In this document: positions 45,166 through 57,853 of the stretch, piece after piece
Position numbering within the stretch: the stretch's first letter is position 1
Layout of the letters: every line of letters starts with the position of its first letter
DNA from: Platerodrilus igneus
Taxonomy: Eukaryota > Arthropoda > Insecta > Coleoptera > Lycidae
DNA length: 64,000 nucleotides
Assembly: GCA_036346225.1 (NCBI GenBank)
Contig: JARFIW010001215.1
Location: 3,606,501 to 3,670,500 of the forward strand
Direction: 5' to 3'
Notes under the pieces: model-generated
What the model was told of the DNA's origin: nothing
Seen by the model: only the letters and a program-made list of their open reading frames with translations
Databases searched by the model: none
Position numbers and translations under genes: made by a program

Positions 45166-46971
45166 AACTTAAGAATGTCGGAGATTGCGAACTGACGCCA
45201 ACGTTCAGAGTAAAATCACACATTTTTGATGGAATGTCAACTTGACAGACATATTTTAAACAACTCGAGCCTGCTGCGAAAGCGAATGGCTGGAACGATG
45301 GTGAAAGGGCAACCACGTTGACTATTTGATTATTGCGTTACGAGATGAGACCTTGAATATTTTACAAACCATGAGTAAAAAAGCTACGAGATCTTAATAT
45401 CAAGACTGGAAATGAGGTATGGCGACTTTCATCTACATCAAGAGTACCACACTCAATTGAAGAATCGTTTTACCAAAACGCTAACGAAAATTTCCCGGAT
45501 GTTAAAGCAGATATTGCTGGCTTGATGAGACTAGCCTACTCAAAAGCACCAGATAGTTTTCAAAAACAGCTGGCAGTACAGACCGTTGCAGACCCAGCAA
45601 ACATAACGGCTTGCTCTATATGATGAACTAGCTTATGCTTTAGAATTTGAAACGGCAAAGCCAGCTTCGCATTGTAGTAGTGACAAGGTAAGATCCTTCG
45701 TAGAGGAGCAGAGCCAAAAAAGCATAGAGGAAATGATTTGACGGGTTCTTCGTGAGTACCAACCAAAGAGGAATGGACCCACATGCTGGAATCATGGCGA
45801 GTTTGGGCATATTCAGTTCAAATGTAAACAGCCCAAGAAGGAAGCAGAGAAGCAGGAAAACTAAAAAGGGGGTCGAAAAGAGTAGCAAAAGTCGATCGTA
45901 CCTCGGGAGAAAATTTCACCTGAAAACCGACCACGCCACCCTGCAGTTTATTACAGTTAACGAACCCAGAAGGGCAAGTCGCCATATGGATGGAAAGGCT
46001 GCAGGAGTATGACTTTGACACGAAACACTGTGCTGGTGATCTATTTGATGTGCCATCGGCATACTCCCTGGCACATTGCGTAGCAGCTGAGTTTGATATG
46101 TCCTGAGGACTTACTCGGATGTTTAAAAATAAATTTGGTGGTCTGAATCAACTTCGCCGACAACAACCAGTGGTGGAAAAGACCACACGGCTAAAGAACT
46201 GACATTATGGCATCCGGGAACTTCTATGATAATGTTCCAGAAGAAATAGCAAGGGATGACAAAACCAGAGAACAGGAAAGTAATTCTAACCTACGTTTCA
46301 CACAAGGAATAATCGAGTACACTAATGCTAAAACCAACCTAAAATAAATGTTATAATAAAGACACTGATACACCTATTTAGAAACTGCTAGCTAAAAAGA
46401 AGGTTTCCAAAGTCAAATGCTAAATTACCTGTATATTAATCACATATCTAGGTAACTGTAATATATTTTATTACATTACCTTCACATTATTTGTGAAGAA
46501 CAACAATATAAATATAACCATTCTTATACAAAAAATAAAATATATCACAAATTGCTTAGCTTAAAGGAAAACGTTATCGGCGAACGCAATTTTTTTCTAA
46601 GTTCTTAAATCAATGAGAAGAAAGTTGTGGGTACGTTTATAAATTTATACAGTAAAAAAATTTTCATTAATATACACTCTAAGTGATAGTTTCAGAAGAT
46701 TTATTCTAAATAACTGAGAATTATTGTCTGTAGATAACTTTGAAACAACTAAAATTAATAATACTTTAGAATCAATTCATTCTAAACAGATCCCATGGGA
46801 ATTCTGAGACTTCGTTAAAAAGTTTGAAGTTATTAATTAAACATGACTTTTTTCCAACATGAAGTTGTCGATTTAACGGTAACCAATTATTTTTAAAATT
46901 AAAAATAACTATCTTAGTAGGGTTTTATTCCAAACTTCATTGACTACATGCATTAATAAGTTCGATACTTT

Positions 46972-49749
46972 TGTTACGTTCACTTTCCAACGGTAAAATT
47001 AAAACGTACCTTTTTTGTCTTTTATTACTCGTTTACGTAGATTCTGCTTCAATCCTCCAACAACACCCGGTATATTATACCTTCCTACAATAAGTACGCT
47101 TCCTAATAATTTGCATTTAAATCTATTTATTTTAAAACAAAAAGCTGTTCTACAATCTAATAGTCGGTATCTTGTTTTAGGGGTCTGTTAGTTTGACCTA
47201 TATTCTTTTTGCGTATAATTACTTTGTATACTACTTCAATCTAGAGATTTGTTGAAATAATGGATCATACTCTATTTGATAAAGCGTGGTTCGAGTTTCT
47301 AATCACCTTTTGGTATATTTGATAAGGCAGGCATTGAATGTTGTCCTTGCTAGAAACGAGTTCATTACTCAATCCTTTCTGTATACGACAAGGATTACTC
47401 GTCGTTACCTTTATATTTTTCGTTATTTGATAAAATTTCGTGCACCCACCACTGTGTGCTTCCATCGGTGGACAAAACGACCCGTATGGGAGAACACCCG
47501 CGCTGCGTGATCCCGAGTCCATGTGTTTCGCCCTGTCATTAGGGAGGGTGTGATTAAACCTACACCTTGGACACGCGGGTGAAAAGTTTATCCACGATTT
47601 TTTGTACTGATCCTGTGAAATGTGTTTATCAGGTTCTATGGGATGCCTTATTTTTATGTTTATGTGAGATGATATTTATTATTAAGATTGTATTTATTGT
47701 GACCATTCTACATATTTAATTCTAGGCTCACGGGGGTGATTTAGAACCGTCGGTTTTCTTTTTTTGGGGGTTTCAAATCCTTTTTCTTGTAAGTTAAAAC
47801 ATCGCAGTGCCACTTTATGCTTATCTTGATGATTTAGAGCTGTTGGTTTTAGTGTTGAATTATTTTTTTGTGGTTATTTAAGATTTGTAGTGACCTAAAA
47901 ATTGCAGCTCGCCATTTTAAGTGCTGATTTTTTTTTGTTTTCCTGATATACGTATGTATGGTTATTGATTTTTTTGTGTTTGGTTATATTATGTCTCTTT
48001 AAAATGTCATGTATAATAGTTATAAGTATTAATTATGTTGTGTCCAATTTTTTTGGTACTACTGTTCTTTTGTATCATGTCTTTTAATTAGAGGTTCTTT
48101 TTTTATGTTTTGTTGTGAGTTATAAATGAGTGTGTGTATTTTATATTGCAGGTCTCTTCTTTATTTTGGTAATTATAAAACCCGCCTACTCGCCGATTGA
48201 ACCCGGTCATTCTTGTATTGTCCGTCAAGCAACGTCGATGTTCGTGGCATAAATTTTGATGCCCTGGTCGGGCTTCAAGCCGGATATCAGGTGATCTTTT
48301 TGTTTTTTAATTTACTTAAGCGAATTTTTCTTGTTTGTTTGTTTTTTGTACTTAGTTACTGTACTGTCCACTACCTTATTTTTGTTTTCCTACCTCGATC
48401 TTTTAATTTTGCTGAAGGGAATTGTTACGTTCACTTTCCAACAGTAAAATTAAAACGCACCTTTTTTGTCTTTTATTATTCGTTTACGTAGATTCTGCTT
48501 TAATCCTCCAACAACACCCGGTATACTAGACCTCTGTACGATAAGTACGCTTTCTAATAATTTTCATTTAGATCTATTTATTTTGAAACATAATTCTACA
48601 ATCAAATAGTCGGTACCTTGTTTTAGGTGTCTGTTGGTTTGGCCTATATTATTTTAGCGTATAATAATTACTTTGTATACTACTTCAATCTAGAGATTCG
48701 TTGAAATAATGGATCATACTCTATTTGATAAGGCGTGGTTCGAGTTTCTAATCACTTTTTGGTATATTTAAGAACGCCCGCATTGAATGTAGTTCTTGCT
48801 AGAAACGAGTTCATTACGCGATTCTTTCTGTATACGACAACGATTACATTACATTACATTTTTCGTGACTTGATAAAATTTCGTGCACGCACCACTATGT
48901 GCTTCCTTTGGTGGACATAACGACCCGTTAAATGACCGCTCCTTTTGTTATCGGAAGATATCCGCACTGCGTGATCCCGAGTCCATCTGTTCCGCTCTGT
49001 CATTGGGAAGGGTGTGACCAAACCTACACCTTGGACACGCGGGTGAGTGTATATCCGCGATTTTTTGTAGTGATTCTGTGAAATGGTCGAAACAATATGT
49101 TTATCAGGTTCCATTGGATGGCTGAACTTTGTAGCTTTAACAAGGATATCTTTATCTTTATGTGAGATGGTATTTATTATTAAGATTGTATTTATTGTGA
49201 CCATTCTACATATTTAATTGTAGGCTCACGAAGGTGATTTAGAACTGTTGCTTTTCTTTTTTTTTGGAGGGTTACAAGTCCCTTTTTTTGTTAGTTAAGA
49301 CATAGTAGTGCCAATGGGATGTATGTAACTTTATGCTTACTATGATAATTTAAAGCTGTTGGTTTTAGTGTCCAATTGTTTTTGTGGTTGTTTAAGATTT
49401 GTAGTGACCTAAAAGCTGTAGCTTGCCATTGTAAGTGATGATTTTTTTTTGTTTTCCTGATAAACGTGGTTATTAATTTTTTTGTGCTTGGTTATACTGC
49501 GCTTTGTGTCTCTTTAAAATGTCATGTATAATAGTTATAAGTATTAATTATGTTTGTGTCCAATTTTTTTTGTACTACTGTTCTTTTGTAACATGTTTTT
49601 CTAATTCGAGGCTTTTTTATGCTTTGATGTGAGCTATAAATTATTTCAGGCCTCTCCTTTATTTTTGGTAATTATAAAACTCCGCCTACTCGCCGATTGA
49701 GCCCGGTCATTCTTGTAATGTCCGTCCAGCTACGTCAATGTACGTAGCA
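46972..49749 (+). mobile_element. second LTR element: two ~1.3-kb LTRs around a 173-bp interior
   Basis: Direct repeats 46972-48249 (1,278 bp) and 48423-49749 (1,327 bp) start TGTTACGTTCACTTTCCAAC and end GTGGCA/GTAGCA. They enclose only 48250-48422, which has a run tggtcgggcttcaagccgga that could be a primer site and no coding sequence. It inserted into gypsy LTR 2: the undisturbed version is at about 54460-54500. Bases actt on both sides may be the target duplication. It needs another element for all proteins. Confidence 0.8.
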
Positions 49750-49785
49750 CTTCATTCTCTAAAGGTTAACTGTACCGTGGTCCCC

Positions 49786-50116
49786 CTGGTTTCCGGCTGC
49801 TGACGGCCAGGACACGTACAGGAATGCGAACTTCTCGGTTTCTGATTTCCGGCTGCCGACGGTCGGAAGCTGGGAAGGAAAGCAGTCCCAAGGACATTAC
49901 CACAGACAGAAACACACACACACACACTCACGCACCCACACGCGCGCACAGACACAAACACACACACACACGAGTATTTCCAAACGCAAAAAATATAAAA
50001 CTAACTAATATAATTTAAGGTAGCAAATAATTCTGTTAGATTTCTTAGGAGTAACAGGTTTGCTGTAATTTTTAGGTAGCAGACTAATTGTAATGTTAGA
50101 ATAAATAAAAAAAATA
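49786..50116 (+). mobile_element. ~330-bp retroinsertion with CA repeat and A-rich end
   Basis: It separates aactgtacc from gactcaagttgcatg, which are joined at 54496-54520. gtacc occurs on both sides as target duplication. The interior has twin ttccggctgc motifs (49791, 49849), a cacacaca stretch (49913-49970) and an A-rich end (agaataaataaaaaaaata). It may be a SINE or a 5'-truncated LINE; I could not name it. Confidence 0.65.
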
Positions 50117-51849
50117 ATGTACCGACTCAAGTTGCATGTTACCTGTTTCAATGGTAATAACGAAGTGCTCAACAAAAAAAAATACCTTACCTCTTTAGCA
50201 GAAATCGAACAAATGAATTAAGACTGTTAATCAAAATTGCTTTTGTCGTTTTCTATCTATCTAACGTATGTATTGTTATCTTACTGAAACCTTAACTTGA
50301 ATCAGAGAAAAGTTTTTCATTTCCCGAATCAGCACAATTTTGCGTGTTAACTTTCTTCGTTCCGAGGCGATGAATTCATATACCCGCCAACGTTATACAT
50401 TATTAATCACATCAAACTGCACCAAATTAGAATACAAACTAGCCCTGATATTTCTAACGTAAAACCGCAATGAATTTGACAGTCGTTGAGTAAGAACAAT
50501 GTAAGATACAAAAATAATCCTTTTTTGGATCAAGAAGGTATATAACCTAAAAGTTTTATTTCTTTAGGGCAGTAACCCTAACCCTATTGGTGGGATTAAC
50601 CAATACAGAAACTATGAAAATGGAATATGATTATACACATTTCAAAACAAAGTTACAAGTACTTTAGGAAATGTTAGCAGTATTTTGGGCTGGCACCATT
50701 GGACTTTAACGCAAATATATTTGACGTTGTTCGTGGTAAAGAAATATAATTTTACAGACTATTTGTGGAACTATTAAACAAACTGTTGTCGAATAAATCA
50801 ACTCTCAAATGAAGCAAAAGGTTCTTGGGAATTAATTAGAATATGCGGGTATTCAATCCTGCATGTAATATTTATTTTGGAAAAGTGAAATTAGAGCATA
50901 TTCAATAAAATTCTAGTAACACGAAAGAAGTATTTCATCTTCGATTCATCAAATACATATTGAATATTAATGCTTCATCCTCTGTTAAGTCCTTTTAAGA
51001 AATCCAATTTTCATGCAAATTGCCTTATTCCAACTGCACTAAATTATTTAAGTAATATACGCCGATTACCATTTAATCTCCAATTTTTAAGTAAACTCTA
51101 TATTACGATGGTTTTTATTTGTTTTAAATACACATTTCAATATATTTTAAATAATTGTTGGCTCTCAAATTTTGTACATTTTGTGTACGAATTTAACTAC
51201 GTAAACTCTATACTATTCTGACGCCGCTTGGTCTACCTGTGACCAGAATAATTACATTATATCGTAAATAAAGGGTTTAAACACAAAAGATCATTGACGG
51301 TCCTGCGGTGCGAGATCTCTTGATTAAACAGGTGCAAGATTTGGCATTGAAAGATTACAATAGGTACATTTGAGGATGTCGTTTACATAATTTCTAGTAT
51401 ATTTTGAAGTAACCTAGAGGTTTCTGAATATGTATGTAAAGTGCCATCGTGGATTTTGGTGTTCAATTCTAATTGCAGCTTTGATTATACTACTTGTTCT
51501 AATGTAAAGCTTTAAGTACAATATGTTCTAGTTTAAAGCCTGCAAGTCATAATGTAACATAAATTACTGTTACTTGCCCTGTTGATATAAATTAGTGTAG
51601 CGATTATATAGAATAATATAAATTAATAATTAGTGCTTCGATATTTAGTTATAGTGCTTTAATAAATAATTACTAAGAAGATAGCATCGTAGTTTAAAAA
51701 GAAAATATTTTTATTGTTAAAGATTAGCTAAAGGTAAATAATTGTGTAAGCTTTTAGAGTTTCATTGTAACTACGAGCTGTTGAAAAGGCTTATACACTC
51801 AAATTGAAAATTAAGAGCTGTTGTCATTGCAAATAGGGTTTTCGTTACA

Positions 51850-53733
51850 CTGGTGTCAAGTGATGGGATTAAAAACTTTTGAGCGATCTTTATTTGCATG
51901 CCTGTCACTCGTAATTTTTTTGATTAGGAAATGGAAATCAAAAGGAAATGGCCAGAAAAATTCTTTTGTTTTTGTAGGACTACGGGTCGACTGAAAACCT
52001 CAAAAACTGCCGGAAAGTTTTGCAGAGAAGCAAGACCAAAACTCTGGAAGCTTGCAGTGAAATTAGAAGAAAGTAACACGAGGTTTACAGAAAAATAGAA
52101 AAATTACAGGAATATGCCGTAGGCCTTGCAGAAAAACTGAACGAGACCGCGGTGAGTTTATATGAAAATTTTACAGAATTGAAAGCGGTTGGACAAAAAT
52201 TAATAGAAAACGATAGTCAATTGAGTAGGAATTTATACAGTGACTACAAACACCGCGAAAAAGCTCTAAGCTAAAATATTCTACGGTTTACAGAAATTGG
52301 AAGCGCATTTCGTGGGCAACTCACAAGAACAAGGAGCAGAGTTAATAAAGATTCCTGGTAAATTAGAAAAAGAGGTAGTGGAGGATGGAAGAACAGATTC
52401 ATTTTCAACAGTGCAAGCAACAGAGCCCTTAATATCGGTAATACAACAGCACGTCATAGAGTTTAAGAATACTCTCTGTATGTTTGTTGTGGTTTGTTTA
52501 GTATTTTTCTTAATCTTCTTTGGGGAATAAACCACTCATAGTTTTTAAAATCATCATTATTTATGTTTCGATCCATGACCTAGGATCGTTGTCAAAATTA
52601 TTTTGAAAAAGATCCTAGTTCTGGATCTAAACGTAAATAAAGATGATTTTAAAAACTATGAGTGATTTATTTCCCAAAGAAGATTAAGAAGAATTTAGGA
52701 ATGTTGGAGATTGCGAACTGACGTCAACGTTCAGAGTAAAATTGCCCATTTTTGATCGAAAGTCAACTTGACAGATATATTTCAAACAACTGCAAAAGCT
52801 AATGGCTGCAACGATGGTGAAAGGGCAACCGCGTTGATTATTGCGTTACGGAGTGAGACCTTGAATATTTTGCAAACCATGGCTAAAGAAGCTACGAGGG
52901 CTTAACATCAAGACTGGAAATGAGGTATGGCGACTTTCATCTACATCAAGTGTACCACACTCAATTGAAGAACCGTTTTACCAAAACGCTAACGAAAATT
53001 TCCCGGAAGTTAAAGCATATATTGCTGGCTTGATGAGACTAGCCTACCCAACAGCACCGCATAGCTTCCAAAAACAGCTGGCAGTACAGACTGTTGCAGA
53101 CCCAGCAAACACAACGGCTGGCTCTATATGATGAGCTAGTTCATGTTTTAGAATTTCAAGCGCAAAGCAAGTTTCGCATTGTAGTAGTGACAAGGTAAGA
53201 TCCTTCGTAGAGGAGCAGAGCCAAGAAAGCATAGAGGAGGTGATTTGACGGGTTTGTCGTGAGCATCAACCAAAGAGGAATGGACCCGCATGCTGGAATC
53301 ATGGCGAGTTTGGACATATACAGTCTAAATGTAAACAGCTCCAGAAGGAAGTAAAGAAGCCGGAAAACTAAAAGGGGGGTCGAAAAGAGTGGCGAAAGTC
53401 GATCGTACCTCGAGAGAAAATTTCACCTGAAAACCGACCACGCCACCCTGCAGTCTATTACAGTTAACGAACCCTGAAGGGCAAGTCGCCATACGGATAG
53501 AAAGGCTGCAGGAGTATGACTTTGACACGAAACACTGTGCTGGTGATCTATTTGATGTGCCATCGGCATACTTTCTGGCACAATGCGTAGCGGCTGAATT
53601 TGATATGTCCTGAGGACTTACTCGGATGTTTAAAAATAAATTTGGTGGTCTGAATTAACTTCGCCGACAACAACCAGTGGTGGGAAAGACCACACAGCTA
53701 AAGAACTGACATTATGGCATCCGAGAACTTCTA
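51850..53733 (+). pseudogene. gypsy internal region, copy 2
   Basis: Same layout as 44338-46226: primer site, gag-like leader, hairpin element, gag, then direct passage to RNase H text (KISPENRPRHPAVYYS-type in one frame; the TDHATLQ counterpart is at about 53435). The knuckle region at 53279-53335 again has the CWNHGEFGH pattern. Differences from copy 1 are scattered single bases and small indels (a few per 100 bp), so the two share the same deletion of protease, RT and integrase. Confidence 0.85.
52480..52690. mobile_element. hairpin (fold-back) element, copy 3
   Basis: As copy 2, with a longer left arm (tgtatgtttgttgtggtttg) that also matches the complement of the right end of copy 1. The central part is tcaaaattattttgaa. 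Confidence 0.72.
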
Positions 53734-55711
53734 TGATAATGTTCCAGAAGAAATAGCAAGGGATGACAAAACCTGAGAACAGGAAAGTGATTCTAACCTA
53801 TGTTTCACACAAGGAATAATCGAGTACACTAATGCTAAAACCAACCTAAAATAAATGTTATAATAAAGACACTGATATACCTATTTAGAAACCGCTAGCT
53901 AAAAAGAAGGTTTCCAAAGTCAAATGCTAAATTACCTGTATATTAATCACGTATCTAGGTAATTGTAATATATTTTATTACATTACCTTCACATTACTTG
54001 TGAAGAACAACAATATAAATATAACCATTCTTATACAAAAAAATAAAATACATCACAAATTGATTAGCTTAAAGGAAAACGTTATCGGCAAACACGAATA
54101 CTTTGTAGGTTCTTAAACCAATGAGAAGAACGTACTGTTGTTACGTTGATAAATTTATACAGTAAACAAATTTTCATTAATATACACTCTAAGTGATAGT
54201 TTCAGAAGATTTATTCTAAATAACTGAGAATTATTGTCTGTAGATAACTTTGAAAACAAATAAAATTAATAATATTTTAGAATCAATTCATTCTAACCCG
54301 AACCCATGGGACTTCTGGGACTTCGTTAAAAAGTTTGAAGTTATTGATTAAACATGACTTTATTCCAACATGAAGTTGTCGATTTAACAGTAACCAATTG
54401 TTTTTAAAATTAAAAATAACTAACTTGGTAGGGTATTATTCCAAACTTCATTGACTAAATGCATTAATCAGTTTGATACTTTATTCTTCAAAAGTTAACT
54501 GTACCTACTCAAGTTGCATGTTATCTGTTTCAATGTTAATAACGAAGTGCTCAACAAAATAAGATATCTTCCTCTTTCGAACAAATGAATTAAGCTGTAC
54601 ATCAAAATTAGGCGGCTCCGTGGCGTAGTGGTATGTGTGTGACTACTACGCCCAAGGTCCCGGGTTCGATTCCCGACACGGTCCGCTTGAAAAATGTTAG
54701 GCGAGCATTTTTCACAAAAATACACCCTCGTTCGGATGAGAGGTAAAATGGAGGTCCAGTGTGTGAGTGTTGTCACGCACGTTAAAGATCCCTACCTTGC
54801 TTGAAACAGCAAGGGTTCGGCAAAATTCAAAATTTTTCAGGTAACAAAAACTCGCTTCCTGGCCAGTGTAGTACCTTCGGGTGGAGCATTGGAAAATCAC
54901 ATGTAATGTACATCAAAATTGGAGCATTGGGGACGTGGCCGCAAGTATAGCGGCCCTTATTCAAATTATAATGTAAATCAAAATTGCTTTTGTCGTTTTC
55001 TATCTATCTAACGTATGTATTGTTATCTTACTGAAACCTTAACTTGAATCAGAGAAAAGCTTTTCATTTCCCGAATCAGCACAATTTTGTGTGTTAACTT
55101 TCCTCGCTCCGAGGTGATGAATTCATAGACCCGCCAACGTTATACATTATTAATCACATCAAACTGCACCAAATTGGAATACAAACTAGCCCTGATATTT
55201 CTAACCTAAAACCGCAATGAATTTGACAGTCTTTGAGTAAGAACAATGTAATACAAAAATAATTTTTTTTTGGATCAAGAAGGTATATAACCTAAAAGTT
55301 TTATTTCTTTAGGGCAGTAACCCTAACTCTATTGGTGGGATTAACCAATACAGAATCTATGAAAATGGAATATGATTATACACATTTCAAAACAAAGTTA
55401 CAAGTACTTTAGGAAATTTTAGCAGTATTTTGGGCTGGCACCATTGGACTTTAACGCAAATATATTTGACGTTCTTCGTGGTAAAGAAATATAATTTTAC
55501 AGACTATTTGTGGAACTATTAAACAAACTGTTGTCGAATAAATCAACGCTCAAATGAAGCAAAAGTTTCTTGGGAATTAATTAGAATATGCGGGTATTCA
55601 ATCCTGCATGTAATATTTATTTTGGAAAAGCAAAACTAGAGCATATTCAATAAAATTCTAGTAACACGATAGAAGTCTTTCATCTTCGATTCATCAAATA
55701 CAACTTGAAGG
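53734..55711 (+). repeat. gypsy long LTR 3, truncated and carrying a SINE
   Basis: Starts TGATAATG at 53734 and follows LTR 1 and LTR 2 to about 55711 (attcatcaaatacaacttgaa), where the match ends about 0.9 kb before the expected LTR end. The SINE (54611-54906) and a ~50-bp fragment after it are extra. 55712-56180 holds nothing I can assign. Confidence 0.8.
54611..54906 (+). mobile_element. tRNA-derived SINE, copy 5 (best preserved)
   Basis: The head has the polymerase III boxes: A tggcgtagtgg (54621-54631) and B ggttcgattcc (54663-54673). The body includes cacgttaaagatccc (54777-54791), a short motif also seen in conserved central domains of other invertebrate SINEs. The tail ends ggagcattggaaaatcacatg. 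It is flanked by tgtacatcaaaatt (54596-54609 and 54907-54920), a 14-bp target duplication. SINEs of this type use a LINE's enzymes to move; which LINE is not shown. Confidence 0.88.
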
Positions 55712-56189
55712 TTATGTTAATATTTTCACAATTACCATAATACTACAGGTTTATCTTCGAATTTCAGGAAGCTAAATTCAAACGACTTGTTTGACATACA
55801 CCACATACACAAATATAGTTTGATGAATGTAAATATCTTTCATGAGTAGCAGGGCTTTGATTGCTCATTAAATAAATAAATAAAATCGTTGGCGGAAACT
55901 AGAGAAGCCATAAGTGTGTTTATTTGGATCTAACAAAATTTGTACTTTATCATTCAACGGTGTAAGGCTTCAAAGGCTCTTACATAATAAACTGTTGAGT
56001 CTATTTATACGTTAAGTAACAACATTTTTCGAATTAAAAAGGCTTGTAAATAAACAACTTAAATATGTGTATTACAACATAAATTTTTATAAAAGTACGT
56101 CGATGAAAGGAAACGAAAATAAACCTGTTACATTCTTATAAATATCGTTTATTAAATAACAAAATCTTTACATAATAATAAAAAGATTT

Positions 56190-56500
56190 TTTCTATATAT
56201 TGCTACACCCTAAACAACCCCTTACTCCTTGCACAGTAAATTGTATTGGCATGCCAAGGTTATACCAGGCTTTTACTTACACCTTTGTTTTACGACGACG
56301 GAGCCAAGTTTCTAGGGAGCCTTGGTCTGGTTTCTCAGCATTTCGGCACCTAAACCTTCGTATTCTAGTAGCACCCTAAAAGTACACAATAAATCGAAAT
56401 AGGGACTACATCGAAAACAATCACTAAACGGTACTTCAACTTAATCACAACTGCTCTACTTGAGTCCCAGTAGTAAATGCTATTAGTAACCACCACCTTT
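56190..56500. repeat. diverged repeat, shared with 63440-63780
   Basis: Similar in order to 63440-63780: ttttacttacac, acgacggagccaagttt/gacgagacaagtttt, tctggtttctcagcat/ggtttggtttcttagcat, attctagtagcaccctaaaa/attctagtagtgccctaaaa. Nature unknown. Confidence 0.55.
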
Positions 56501-57246
56501 TACCGGGGAAAACTGGAATTAGTCTAGTTGAATATAATATTCGCCTAAACAAAATTTTAGTTTTGCATCCATTAAAAATGTGATTAACATTCTTGAGTCA
56601 GGATCGGAGCTACGCCCAAAAATGTAGTATTCCATGGACTATTAGCAATTGCCAACTTAGACCGCTTATATTGAGCCGAATGTAATATTCCTCTAAACAA
56701 TAAACGATCTTGAGTCAAGATTGCACCAACTCCAAAAAATGTAACGTTCCATAGGCTATTAAGCGCCATAAGCTTCGATCGCTTATTTTGGATCCAATGG
56801 GGGACAAATGGACTTAGTCTAGTTGAATGTAATATTCGTCTACACAATATTTTATCTTTGTTCTATCAAAGAAACAATTATCGTTCTTGAGCCAGCGTCA
56901 GACCAACACCAAAATGTGTAGCATTTAATAATCTATGGATCATCACCAACCTCGACCGCTTGTTTTGAGTCCAACAAAGGTGAAACGATCTTTGTCAGGT
57001 TGAATGTAATATTCGTCTAAACACAAATTTTAATATTTTAATATTAATACTATCAAAACTGCAATTAACGTTCTTCAGCCAGAATCGGATCAACATCCTA
57101 AAATGTAGCACTCAACTTCGGCCACTTAGTTTGGGTCTAACAGGGAAACTGGACTTAGTCTGGTAAAATGTAGCATTTGTCTAAACAAAATTCTAACTTT
57201 GATACTATCAATACTGCAATAAACGAAGCATTTCATAGACTACTTG
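56500..57246. repeat. ~200-bp satellite, about four units
   Basis: Units repeat the series ttagtctagttgaatgtaat, attcgtctaaacaaaatttt, ctatcaaaactgcaatt, gttcttgagccag...tc, aaaatgtagcattccatag and the cgaccgctt motif. The copies are diverged (about 20-30% by eye) and differ in length. A minus-strand frame crossing two units (56584-56847) is incidental. A further unit piece lies at 59221-59262 after the next element. Confidence 0.75.
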
Positions 57247-57853
57247 TAACGGGCATTTTTGTAGTTAAACATTTTTACGCTCCCTTTCTGTTAACGTACG
57301 TAAAATACATCGTTTCTTTGGAATCGCTGTTTGTATAAAGTAAATACCTTCGAATAGTTTTCAGATTTGTATGCAATTTAACTCGCGTGTATTAATTTTA
57401 AAAGTAGTTTAATTGAAGATTAATTTTCATTCATAAATAAATTGCAAGGAACCAGTTTTAAATAGGATTATTCGTAAATTACTTTCCAACTTATCGGAAA
57501 TGTTAAACAGCTTGTAATTAACTATAAATTGCATCGTTCTTGTCTTGCCGTAAATATAAATTTTGTTCCTTATGTGGATATACAAGTCTAGATAATAGTC
57601 GATAAGAAGTTGTAATAGCAACGAGTTTATATAGACAGATTGGAGTGGTAGTTTTGTTCTTGGTCCTTATATATTAATTACGTGGAAAAAGACTGTTTCT
57701 TCTTTACTTTGACAATAGTGAGAATTAATGCGGGATCAATTTCGAATTGTTCATGAACGGGCACGGCGCGTTTTTGGTTGTTTTTCTTGTAAAATGGAAA
57801 TTGTATATTAACTGTAGAAAGTGTAGTTTTTATTGCTTTGAAGGAAAGATGCT

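Larger units (their letters stand above)
44338..46226 (+). pseudogene. gypsy internal region, copy 1: gag fused to RNase H remnant
   Basis: The first part has a helical gag-like stretch (MSLYKNFTELKADGQKLIEN, 44639-44848). The main gag follows from about 45180: IIALRDETLNILQTMSKK (about 45330-45380), LQTVADPAN-type text, and a single knuckle reading CWNHGEFGHIQFKC (45786-45827) in which the second Cys is His. After the gag end (KQPKKEAEKQEN) the sequence passes within ~70 bp into the end of a gypsy RNase H (KFHLKTDHATLQFIT, then MERLQEYDFDTKHCAGDLFD, 45910-46050). Protease and RT are missing, as is integrase. The same layout is in copy 2. It carries stops in all frames and cannot code alone. 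A hairpin element lies at 44975-45165. Confidence 0.85.
46227..51849 (+). repeat. gypsy long LTR 2, interrupted by two insertions
   Basis: LTR from TGATAATGTTCCAG (46227) to GTTACA (51849). Removing the LTR element at 46972-49749 and the small insertion at 49786-50116 leaves a continuous LTR of about 2.5 kb matching LTR 1 minus its tandem duplication. It serves as 3' LTR of copy 1 and 5' LTR of copy 2. Confidence 0.8.

Noticed and set aside
54611..54680. Possible tRNA gene (A and B boxes, also in four other places)
   Set aside because: The tRNA-like head is followed by the same ~220-bp body in all copies and flanked by target duplications, so it is a SINE.
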